NCBI RefSeq assembly: GCF_003688555.1
Contig: NZ_REFR01000010.1
Span: forward strand, 372,001-436,000
Reading direction: 5' to 3'
Length of the DNA: 64,000 nt
Origin: Eilatimonas milleporae
GTDB taxonomy: Bacteria; Pseudomonadota; Alphaproteobacteria; Sphingomonadales; Kordiimonadaceae
Shown: positions 8,804-16,519 of the stretch, piece by piece
How positions within the stretch are numbered: position 1 is the stretch's first letter
Layout of the letters: the number at the start of each line of letters is the position of its first letter
Notes under the pieces: generated by a model
Seen by the model: only the letters and a program-made list of their open reading frames with translations
Told to the model about the DNA's origin: nothing
Database searches by the model: none
Translations under genes and position numbers: made by a program

Positions 8804-9994
8804 ATGACGGATTTCAAGCGGTTTCATATCGTCACGGGCTTTGCCGTTTTGCTGGTGAGTGTTGGGATGATGGGCCTGTTACCTGTGCGGGCGCAGCGCA
8901 TGTCCACACCGGCGGAAAGGGCCATTCTGCTTGATGCGTCCAGCGGCGATGTCCTGTTTGAAAAGGATGCTGACGATCCGTTCCCGCCCGCCTCGATGAG
9001 CAAACTGATGACCGTCTATCTCGCGTTCGAGGCCATCAAGTCCCAGGAAATGTCCCTCAGCGACGAGGTCGCCGTATCGGATGATGCCTGGCGCGACTGG
9101 AACAATCGCGGTTCCACGATGTTTTTGCGCGCCGGGGATGTGGTGACGGTCGCGGATCTCTTGCGCGGGATCATCGTTTTGTCCGGTAATGATGCCTGTG
9201 TGGTTCTGGCGGAACATATGGCCGGCAGTCACGGGCTCTTCGTCGAATGGATGAACGCCAAGGCCATTGAAATCGGTCTGACCGGCAGCCGCTTTGAAAA
9301 CGCCAACGGCTGGCCGGCGGAGGGCCATGTGATGACGGCACGCGATCTTGCGGCCCTGTCATTGAAACTGGCCACCGATTTCCCCGACCTGTACCCCATG
9401 TTTGGTGAACGGGAATATCTGTATAAGGATTTCCGCTCCAACCGTTTTAATCGCAACCCGCTTCTGGGCCGCTTTCCAGGCGCCGACGGTCTGAAAACCG
9501 GTCACACGGAAGAATCCGGCTATGGCCTCGCCGCGTCGGCCGAGCGTGACGGGCGGCGCCTCGTCCTCGTGGTCGGGGGCCTGTCTTCCCAGAGTGAGCG
9601 CATGCGGGAAAGCCAGCGTCTGATGCAATACGGCTTCCGCAATTTCCAGCATTATCCGCTCTTCCGCGCCGGGGAAACCATTGACTATGCCGAGGTTTGG
9701 CTGGGCGGGGCCGCAACTGTTCCCCTCATTCTCGGTGAAGACCTCGGTTTGACCCTGTCCCGGCGCCAACGTGCCCAGATGGAGGTGACGCTCTCTTACC
9801 TGAACCCTTTGCCGGCCCCTATAGCTGAGGGTGATGTGATTGGCGAACTGACCGTCACGATGCCGGACCGCACGGCGCTGTCTTTACCTGTTCTGGCCGG
9901 CGGCGGTGTTGAAAAGGTAAGCGGCTTCGGCAGGATCGGTGCCGCGCTTGAATACCTGTTGTTCGGTTCGGCCGGCAAGGGACCCCAAAATTGA
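8804..9994 (+). CDS. D-alanyl-D-alanine carboxypeptidase (S11, PBP5/6 family)
   Basis: Low-molecular-weight penicillin-binding protein of 396 residues that trims the terminal D-Ala from pentapeptides. A signal peptide ends near VRAQ. The three active-site motifs are intact: S64-M-S-K67, S127-G-N129 and K231-T-G233. The C-terminal part (LGLTLSRRQRAQMEVTLSYL) is the PBP5-type beta domain and the end may form an amphipathic membrane anchor. It follows rlpA by 97 bases and precedes tmk, the usual order in this class. Confidence 0.95.
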   Translation: MTDFKRFHIVTGFAVLLVSVGMMGLLPVRAQRMSTPAERAILLDASSGDVLFEKDADDPFPPASMSKLMTVYLAFEAIKSQEMSLSDEVAVSDDAWRDWNNRGSTMFLRAGDVVTVADLLRGIIVLSGNDACVVLAEHMAGSHGLFVEWMNAKAIEIGLTGSRFENANGWPAEGHVMTARDLAALSLKLATDFPDLYPMFGEREYLYKDFRSNRFNRNPLLGRFPGADGLKTGHTEESGYGLAASAERDGRRLVLVVGGLSSQSERMRESQRLMQYGFRNFQHYPLFRAGETIDYAEVWLGGAATVPLILGEDLGLTLSRRQRAQMEVTLSYLNPLPAPIAEGDVIGELTVTMPDRTALSLPVLAGGGVEKVSGFGRIGAALEYLLFGSAGKGPQN

Positions 9995-10053
9995 CACTGT
10001 AGTAGAGCCCTGTTGGGCCGGCTTACCGCCACATATATGAGAGCAGGGGACAT

Positions 10054-10722
10054 ATGACCGGGCCAACAGCGCCGCGCGGCCGCTTCATTACGCTGGAAGG
10101 TGGCGAAGGGGCGGGCAAATCCACACAGATCCGTCTCTTGGCCGACCGTTTGGAGCAGGCGGGAATTGCCGTGCGCACAACGCGTGAGCCCGGCGGTGCC
10201 CCCGGTTCGGAATTGATCCGGGATCTGATCGTCAAGGGGGCGGTCGACCGCTGGACGCCCATGACCGAGGCTCTGCTTATCACGGCTGCCCGTGCGGAGC
10301 ATGTGGCACGGCTCATCAGACCGGCTTTGGAGCAGGGGCAATGGGTGCTGTGCGATCGCTTTTTTGATTCCACTGTCGCCTATCAGGGGGCTGCGCGCGG
10401 CCTTGGCATGACGGAAATGACGAATTTGCAGCAGCTTGCCCTGGGCAATTTTGCCCCGGACCTGACATTGATTCTCGATCTTCCCGTGGATGTGGGGCTG
10501 GCGCGTGCTGTCCGGCGCGAAGCCGGCCGCACCGATGGCGAGGACCGGTTTGAACGCATGGGGCAGGATTTCCATAGCCGCTTGCGGCGTGCCTATCTTG
10601 AGATCGCCGGACAAGAGACCGCGCGCTGTCAGGTCATCGATGCGGACCGTGATATCGGGGCAATCCACGGGGATATCTGGAAATCTGTCGCGGACCGAAT
10701 GGATGTGACCGATGGTGGATGA
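10054..10722 (+). CDS. tmk: Thymidylate kinase
   Basis: dTMP kinase of 222 residues making dTDP for DNA synthesis. The P-loop GEGAGKST is at 17-24, the substrate motif DRFFDSTVAYQG at 101-112, and a TREPGG block near 43-48 completes the dTMP site. A LID segment rich in Arg (RRLRRAYLEI) is near the C-terminus. The ATG of holB lies inside its last codons (10712), so tmk and holB are coupled. Confidence 0.96.
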   Translation: MTGPTAPRGRFITLEGGEGAGKSTQIRLLADRLEQAGIAVRTTREPGGAPGSELIRDLIVKGAVDRWTPMTEALLITAARAEHVARLIRPALEQGQWVLCDRFFDSTVAYQGAARGLGMTEMTNLQQLALGNFAPDLTLILDLPVDVGLARAVRREAGRTDGEDRFERMGQDFHSRLRRAYLEIAGQETARCQVIDADRDIGAIHGDIWKSVADRMDVTDGG

Positions 10723-11806
10723 CGGATCGCACGCCGTACCCGATCTGACAGTCCCTCTGATCGGCCACGACGAGGCGCTTCCCGCCTTTGTTACCGCCCG
10801 TTCTCAGGGTCGGCTGCACCATGCCTGGCTCATCACCGGGCCGAAAGGCATCGGCAAGGCCGGTCTGGCTTGGCGTCTGGCCGCCGCCCTGCAATCGGGG
10901 GCACTACCGGCGGACAGCGCCGGCACCGATCTTTTCGGCGAGGGGGCGCCAACAGCCGGGTTTGTACTCGACCCGGGGCACCCGGCGGTGCGGCTGATTG
11001 CTGCCGGCGCCCATCCGGGCGTTCTGTATCTGTCACGCAGCGTGGATGCCAAAACCGGCAGGATGAAACGGGATATCGGCGTTGATCAGGTCCGGCGCCT
11101 TGGCCCCTTTTTCGGCCAGACGGCAACGGACGCGCCCTGGCGCATCGTCATTGTCGATGCCGCCGATGAACTGAACCCCAGTTCTGCGAACGCACTTCTG
11201 AAGCTGTTGGAAGAACCGCCCAAGCGGGCTCTTTTGTTTCTTGTCAGCCATGTGCCGGGCAGGTTGTTGCCGACAATTCGCAGCCGGTGCCGCACCCTGG
11301 CCATCCGCCCCATAGCCGGGGACCGGTTGACACAGTGGCTGATCGCGGAAAGCGGTCATGCCGTCAGTGCCGATGATGCCGCGCTTCTGGCGCGGCTGTC
11401 CGCCGGGGCGCCGGGCAGGGCGCTGATGCTGGTGCGCGAGGACGGCGCCACATTATACAGGGCGTTGACCGGCCTCCTGTCGGCCGGGTCCGGGATCGAT
11501 ACGCTGATGATCCTCAGCGCCGGTTTGGCTGCCCCGAAAGAAGAGACGCGTTACCGGCTTTTTCTCACTCTCTTGACGGATTTTCTTGGCCGGTTTGTGC
11601 GCTTTCTCGCCACCGGTGAAACCGACGGTCTTGATGCCGACGATGTGGCGCTGTTTCAGACCATGCGACAACGCGGCGGGCTTGATCGCTGGCTGGAGCT
11701 ATGGGAAAAGACCAACCATCTGGCCGAACGGGCCGACGTGGTCAATCTGGATCGCAAACAGCTTCTGATCGGTCTGTTGTCGGATTTTACCGGGCTCGCG
11801 GCCTGA
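10712..11806 (+). CDS. holB: DNA polymerase III subunit delta'
   Basis: Clamp-loader subunit delta' (364 residues). The N-terminal AAA+ region has HHAWLITGPKGIGKA (43-50), IGVDQVRRL, IVDAADELNPSSANALLKLLEEPP and the IRSRC sensor. The P-loop lacks the usual Thr/Ser after GK and has Ala, which fits the non-hydrolysing role of delta'. The C-terminal region is the helical collar domain. The start overlaps tmk by 11 bases, the common tmk-holB arrangement. Confidence 0.92.
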   Translation: MVDDGSHAVPDLTVPLIGHDEALPAFVTARSQGRLHHAWLITGPKGIGKAGLAWRLAAALQSGALPADSAGTDLFGEGAPTAGFVLDPGHPAVRLIAAGAHPGVLYLSRSVDAKTGRMKRDIGVDQVRRLGPFFGQTATDAPWRIVIVDAADELNPSSANALLKLLEEPPKRALLFLVSHVPGRLLPTIRSRCRTLAIRPIAGDRLTQWLIAESGHAVSADDAALLARLSAGAPGRALMLVREDGATLYRALTGLLSAGSGIDTLMILSAGLAAPKEETRYRLFLTLLTDFLGRFVRFLATGETDGLDADDVALFQTMRQRGGLDRWLELWEKTNHLAERADVVNLDRKQLLIGLLSDFTGLAA

Positions 11807-11919
11807 ATTCAGGGTGCCTGTCCGTTCAATACTCATGAAAATCTGCACCGGTTCCCTCGGACGGTGCGGACAGGCGGAAGTTTCAGGTCCGGAAAGCCTC
11901 ACGGAAAGTAAGCGCAACT

Positions 11920-13485
11920 ATGTCCACGCGACCCAGCTATTATGTCACGACCCCCATTTATTACGTGAATGACGTACCGCATATCGGTCACGCCTATACC
12001 ACGCTTGCCTGCGATGTTCTGGCGCGGTTCAAGCGGCTGGACGGATATGACGTGATGTTTCTGACCGGGACGGACGAGCATGGCCAGAAGGTGGAAAAAT
12101 CCGCGGCCGGTGCCGGCGTGGATCCGCAAAGTTTTTGCGACCGGGTATCCGCCCGCTTCCAGGCGCTCGCCACCGCGATGAATTTCAGCAATGATCAGTT
12201 CATCCGCACCACCGAAGACCGCCACAAACGCGCCGTACAGCACTTATGGCAGCGTATCGCCGATGCCGGCTACATATATGAAAGTGCCTATTCCGGCTGG
12301 TATTCCGTCTCGGATGAAGCGTTTTACAGCGAAAAGGAACTGACCGACCGTGCCGACGGTACAAAGGTCGCGCCGTCCGGCTCGACAGTGGAATGGGTCG
12401 AGGAACCAAGTTTCTTTTTCAAACTGTCCGCTTTTCAGGACCGCCTTCTGGAACTGTATGAAACACAGCCCGATTTCGTGATGCCGTCTTCCCGCCTGAA
12501 CGAGGTGAAAAGCTTTGTACGCGGCGGACTTGAAGACCTGTCCGTTTCCCGGACCACATTCACATGGGGTGTCCCGGTACCGGGTGCGGACGGGCACATC
12601 ATGTATGTGTGGATCGATGCGCTGACAAATTACCTGACCGCGACCGGCTACCCGGACGAAGGCAGCAAGGATTACCGCACATTCTGGCCGGCGGACGTCC
12701 ACATGGTCGGTAAGGATATTCTGCGCTTTCATGCGGTTTACTGGCCCGCTTTTCTCATGGCCGCCGGGTTGCCGTTGCCGCGCCGTGTTTTTGCCCATGG
12801 CTGGTGGACCAACGAAGGCGAAAAAATCTCCAAGTCGAAAGGCAATGTCATCGATCCCTTTGCCCTGATCGATGACTTCGGTCTGGACCCGGTTCGTTAC
12901 TTCCTGCTGCGCGAGGTCCCGTTCGGCAATGACGGCGATTTTTCACGCGCGGCATTCGTCAATCGCTGCAATGCGGACCTTGCCAATGACCTCGGCAATC
13001 TGGCGCAGCGCACCCTGTCCATGATCCATAAAAATTGCAATGGCGCGTTGCCGGCTCCCGGTGACCTGACGGATGCGGACAGGGAACTGCTGGACGGTGT
13101 GGACGGCCTTCTCGACATTGTCCGGCCGCATATGGACAGACAGGCGTTTCACAAGGCGCTTGGGGCGATCTGGGACCAGGTCGGTGCGGCGAATACCTAT
13201 ATTTCGGAGCAGGCCCCCTGGACCTTGAAGAAAACCGACGCGGAGCGCATGAGCACGGTACTCTATGTGGTGGCCGAAACAATCCGCCAGTTCGCCATTC
13301 TGGCCCAGCCGGTCACCCCGGATGCGGCAGCCGCGTTGCTGGACCTGTTGGACATTGATGCCGGTGCGCGCGGCTTCGACGCGCTTGGTGCAGGCGGACG
13401 CCTTGCCGCCGGGCGGCCCATCGTGAAACCCAGTGGTGTCTTTCCCCGGCTTGAACTGGAAACGGACGGGGAGAAAAACGCGTGA
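11920..13485 (+). CDS. metG: Methionyl-tRNA synthetase
   Basis: MetRS (521 residues), a class I synthetase charging tRNA-Met. HIGH is literally present at 21-24 (YYVNDVPHIGHAYT) and the KMSKS-type loop is KISKS at 302-306 in EGEKISKSKGN. The length and absence of a C-terminal tRNA-binding EMAP domain fit the short alphaproteobacterial type. No knuckle of four cysteines is visible in the connective peptide, also typical of that type. Its stop overlaps the GTG start of tatD. Confidence 0.97.
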   Translation: MSTRPSYYVTTPIYYVNDVPHIGHAYTTLACDVLARFKRLDGYDVMFLTGTDEHGQKVEKSAAGAGVDPQSFCDRVSARFQALATAMNFSNDQFIRTTEDRHKRAVQHLWQRIADAGYIYESAYSGWYSVSDEAFYSEKELTDRADGTKVAPSGSTVEWVEEPSFFFKLSAFQDRLLELYETQPDFVMPSSRLNEVKSFVRGGLEDLSVSRTTFTWGVPVPGADGHIMYVWIDALTNYLTATGYPDEGSKDYRTFWPADVHMVGKDILRFHAVYWPAFLMAAGLPLPRRVFAHGWWTNEGEKISKSKGNVIDPFALIDDFGLDPVRYFLLREVPFGNDGDFSRAAFVNRCNADLANDLGNLAQRTLSMIHKNCNGALPAPGDLTDADRELLDGVDGLLDIVRPHMDRQAFHKALGAIWDQVGAANTYISEQAPWTLKKTDAERMSTVLYVVAETIRQFAILAQPVTPDAAAALLDLLDIDAGARGFDALGAGGRLAAGRPIVKPSGVFPRLELETDGEKNA

Positions 13486-14336
13486 GCCGGTTCGGATATC
13501 TGGTCGATAGCCATTGCCATCTGAATTACGAGGGTCTGGCCGAACAGCAGGATGACGTCATCGCACGCGCCGGCACGGCCGGTGTCGGGTGCATGCTGGC
13601 CATCAATACCAAATTGCGCGAATTCGACGAAGTCCGAACCATCGCCGAGCGCAACCCCCATATCTATGCCAGTGTGGGCATTCACCCGCATGAGGCGGCG
13701 AATGAACCCGGCGTTGCCGTTGCCGCCCTGATCGAACGGTCAGTCCACCCCAAGGTCGTGGGCCTGGGGGAAACCGGTCTGGATTATTATTACGACAATG
13801 CCCCGCGCGAGGCACAGCAGGAGAATTTCCGCGCCCATATGGAGGCGGCGCGCCGGACCGGTCTGCCGGTCATCGTCCATACCCGGGATGCGGATGAAGA
13901 CTGTGCCGCCATGCTGCGCGAGGAAATGGACAAAGGCCCGTTCACCGGGGTCATTCACTGTTTTACAGCCGGGCGCGCGCTGGCGGACGCGGTGCTGGAA
14001 ATGGGGTTTTACATTTCCATATCCGGGATCGTCACTTTCAAGAACGCGGACGATCTGCGTGAGATCGTTGTCGACCTGCCGATGGACCGGTTGCTTGTTG
14101 AAACGGATTCCCCTTTTCTGGCGCCTGTGCCCCATCGTGGAAAACTGTGTGAACCCGCCTATGTCGCCGATACAGCGCGCTATATTGCCGATCTGAAAAA
14201 TGTTTCTTTTGATGATCTTATGGAAACAACTTCACGTAATTTCTTCGATCTTTTCAAAAAGGCGGCCCCACCCGCAGGTAAGGGGAGGGAAGACACCGCG
14301 ATCCCGGTCGGCACCGCGCAGGCGGGGGCGGCGTGA
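13482..14336 (+). CDS. TatD-family metal-dependent hydrolase / DNase
   Basis: TatD/YcfH-type hydrolase of 284 residues with a TIM-barrel metal site. VDSHCHLNY gives the first HxH (H11, H13), GLGETGLDYYYDNA the metal-bridging Glu, VIVHTRDADED and GVIHCFTAG the later His residues, and LLVETDSPFLAPVPHRGK the final Asp with the conserved tail. The start is GTG overlapping the metG stop (GTGA). TatD proteins act as 3'-5' exonucleases or D-aminoacyl-tRNA deacylases; the exact role here cannot be read. Confidence 0.93.
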   Translation: MSRFGYLVDSHCHLNYEGLAEQQDDVIARAGTAGVGCMLAINTKLREFDEVRTIAERNPHIYASVGIHPHEAANEPGVAVAALIERSVHPKVVGLGETGLDYYYDNAPREAQQENFRAHMEAARRTGLPVIVHTRDADEDCAAMLREEMDKGPFTGVIHCFTAGRALADAVLEMGFYISISGIVTFKNADDLREIVVDLPMDRLLVETDSPFLAPVPHRGKLCEPAYVADTARYIADLKNVSFDDLMETTSRNFFDLFKKAAPPAGKGREDTAIPVGTAQAGAA

Positions 14337-15085
14337 AGCTGACCATTCTTGGCTGCGGTACGTCCGGCGGTGTCCCGAAACTGCCGGAACATTGGGGGGC
14401 CTGTGACCCGGACAATCCGAAAAATCGCCGGCGCCGGGCCAGCGTTCTGATCGAGGATCGCGACACGCGTATTCTCATCGATACCTCGCCGGATTTGCGC
14501 ATGCAGATGCTGGATGCCGGTGTGCGCTCTCTGGATGCTGTCTTTTATACCCATGACCATGCGGATCACACGCATGGCATCGACGATCTGCGCGGGTTTT
14601 TCCAGGCCGGCCGGCAACGGGTGCCGGTTTATGGTGATGCGGCGACAATATCTGTCCTGCGTCAGCGGTTCGGCTATATTTTTACACCGGTTGCGGGGTA
14701 TCCGGCCATCTGTGACGCCCATGTGATGGATGGGGCGGTCACGATCGGGTCCATTACCATGCTGCCCTTTACCCAGGGCCATGGACAGGGCATCAGTTAC
14801 GGTTTCCGTTTCGGTGATATGGCCTATTCCACCGATCTGAACCATCTGGATGAAAAAGCCTTTGAGGCACTGGCGGGGGTGCGGTTGTGGGTGGTGGATG
14901 CCCTGCGCTATGACCCGCACCCCACCCATGCCCATCTGGATCTGACGCTCGGCTGGATCGACCGTGTCGGGCCGGATCGTGCCGTCCTCACCCATATGAC
15001 GTGGGATATGGACTATGACAGTTTGCGTGCCCGTCTGCCGGCGGGGGTTGAGCCCGCTTATGACGGCATGGTGCTGACACTTTAG
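14333..15085 (+). CDS. MBL-fold metallohydrolase, PhnP-like
   Basis: A 250-residue metallo-beta-lactamase-fold protein. The zinc motif THDHADHTHG lies at 73-82 (H74, H76, D78, H79), with FTQGHGQG and LTHMTWDMDY supplying further ligands. GCGTSGGVPKLPEHWGACD at the start is typical of PhnP-type phosphodiesterases, but the chromosomal metG-tatD neighbourhood, not phosphonate genes, makes the substrate uncertain. Its GTG start overlaps the tatD stop, so metG, tatD and this gene form a coupled set. Confidence 0.9.
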   Translation: MKLTILGCGTSGGVPKLPEHWGACDPDNPKNRRRRASVLIEDRDTRILIDTSPDLRMQMLDAGVRSLDAVFYTHDHADHTHGIDDLRGFFQAGRQRVPVYGDAATISVLRQRFGYIFTPVAGYPAICDAHVMDGAVTIGSITMLPFTQGHGQGISYGFRFGDMAYSTDLNHLDEKAFEALAGVRLWVVDALRYDPHPTHAHLDLTLGWIDRVGPDRAVLTHMTWDMDYDSLRARLPAGVEPAYDGMVLTL

Positions 15086-15183
15086 AAATCACTTGCATTT
15101 CGACCGCCGGCTGTCTCGGCCTGTCGCTGCCGGCTTGGCGTGCGGTGCTGCATGGACTATATTTCACGGGTAAGGAGACAGGC

Positions 15184-15957
15184 ATGACCAACGACCCTTG
15201 GCGGCCACCGTCAACCCCCATATCCGACCGTGACAGCCGGCAGCGCGCATACAACCGGCAGGACCGTGTCTCGCACATGCACCGGTCCCCGACCCGTATG
15301 GGACGTCTGATTGCCTTTCTGGTCGGCATTGCGTTGCTCATGGTCGGGCTGTCGCTGGCTTTTCCTGTCGGCAGCGCAGCCGATCCGCATTTTGTCCGTG
15401 CATTGATTATTCTGGTGATTTTCGGCGGCACCGCCGCTTTCTGGAGCCGGTCAAGCCTGTGGCGGCTGGCGCGGTTTGCGGGTGTGTGGATTCTCCTCAT
15501 TCTCGGCGTTGCCAGCTTTTATCTGTACCGGTCCGATTTCAGCGGACGGTTCATGGCCGCATTGGACCCGTCCGCCGCGATGACGACGGATGAAGGGCTT
15601 TTGGTCCACAGATCCCGCGACGGTCATTTCTGGCTGCGGGCGGAACTGAACGGCGTGTCCGTGCGCATGATGGTCGATACCGGTGCTTCCAATGTGGTTC
15701 TCAGCCCCGATGATGCCGAGCGTGTCGGCATCAACAATGGCATTCTGAACTTTGACGGTCGGGCGGAAACGGCCAATGGCTCGGTCCGCTTCGCCAGGGC
15801 GCAGGTGGAAACTTTCGGGGTCGGCAGCGCGGTTCTCAACGATGTTCCGGTCACCATCAACAGTGCCGAGATGCGCGGCTCTCTGTTGGGTCTGTCCGTG
15901 CTGAACCGTTTTTCCAGTTTTGAATTCCGTGGCGATACCTTGATCCTGCGTCCCTGA
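15184..15957 (+). CDS. Membrane-anchored retropepsin-like aspartic protease (TIGR02281-type)
   Basis: A 257-residue protein with a basic cytoplasmic N-terminus, about three transmembrane helices (RLIAFLVGIALLMVGLSLAF, ALIILVIFGGTAAFW, WILLILGVASFYLY) and a C-terminal retropepsin-like domain with a single active site, MVDTGASNVVLS (Asp near 165). One Asp per chain implies a dimeric protease. ATG 15184 is chosen because AAGGAGA lies just upstream. It follows the MBL gene by 98 bases and closes the conserved block. Substrates of this family are not established. Confidence 0.85.
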   Translation: MTNDPWRPPSTPISDRDSRQRAYNRQDRVSHMHRSPTRMGRLIAFLVGIALLMVGLSLAFPVGSAADPHFVRALIILVIFGGTAAFWSRSSLWRLARFAGVWILLILGVASFYLYRSDFSGRFMAALDPSAAMTTDEGLLVHRSRDGHFWLRAELNGVSVRMMVDTGASNVVLSPDDAERVGINNGILNFDGRAETANGSVRFARAQVETFGVGSAVLNDVPVTINSAEMRGSLLGLSVLNRFSSFEFRGDTLILRP

Positions 15958-16519
15958 CGGCTGCGGCGTCTGCCGTTTTGGCCGGTCTGGTCGGATCTTT
16001 TTGTGCGGGCTGGCATTTATTCGGTAAAATACAACCTAGCAAACGGATGCTTCCGAGCTGAGGCTTTTGTAAACTGCCTTCGGATGAGATGTCTGGAGGA
16101 TTAAATGGCTTCTCACACCGTCACGCAAAACACTATGACCTTTGTTTTCAGTGCGGAGCGTAAAACCCCTATCTTCATGGCGATAGAAGAAGGTCTCTCT
16201 TGCTTCCTATGTGATGGAAAATCCGTTCTCTATTCTCAGTCATGAATGGTCCTTTGTTGAACTCACCCCATAACCAATGGTCCTTCTGTTCTCCGTCGGC
16301 GGCCAATGGTCGGGCAGCCGCATTTCATGCAGGATGACGGGCATGGCATGGCTGGCGGCCTGCCATGCCGTATCCGATCCGGCCAATCCCGCTGCCGACG
16401 ATATGTATGGTCGCTTGCAACATTGTGAAGACGGCGCAATTTTTGGATTGAAATGAGAATTTCGCTGAGCCAATAAGAACTCAATAAAAAGTAGAAATTG
16501 GCGCTCTTGGGGGATTTTT
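15958..16519. other. 562-bp lower-GC spacer before the S9 peptidases
   Basis: Base composition drops compared with the block on the left. A weak inverted repeat (ACGGC...GCCGT followed by TTTT) just after the protease stop may end that transcript. The only notable reading frame is the 46-codon one at 16105. The rest has no recognisable gene, RNA or repeat. It marks the junction between the conserved and the accessory part of the window. Confidence 0.5.
16105..16245 (+). CDS. Possible 46-residue small protein
   Basis: A short frame starting MASHTVTQNT and ending in VLYSQS. It is preceded by a good ribosome-binding site (GGAGG, 7 bases before ATG), the main reason to list it. It has two Cys residues in SCFLCDG and no membrane segment. 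I recognise no family. It lies 274 bases before two S9 peptidase genes on the same strand. It may equally be a chance frame or the remnant of a longer gene. Confidence 0.3.
   Translation: MASHTVTQNTMTFVFSAERKTPIFMAIEEGLSCFLCDGKSVLYSQS

Noticed and set aside
16105-16245. Lasso-peptide precursor (a Gly followed by an Asp seven residues later in GLSCFLCDGK)
   Set aside because: The residue two before the putative core is Glu, not the usual Thr, and no B/C maturation enzymes are in the window.
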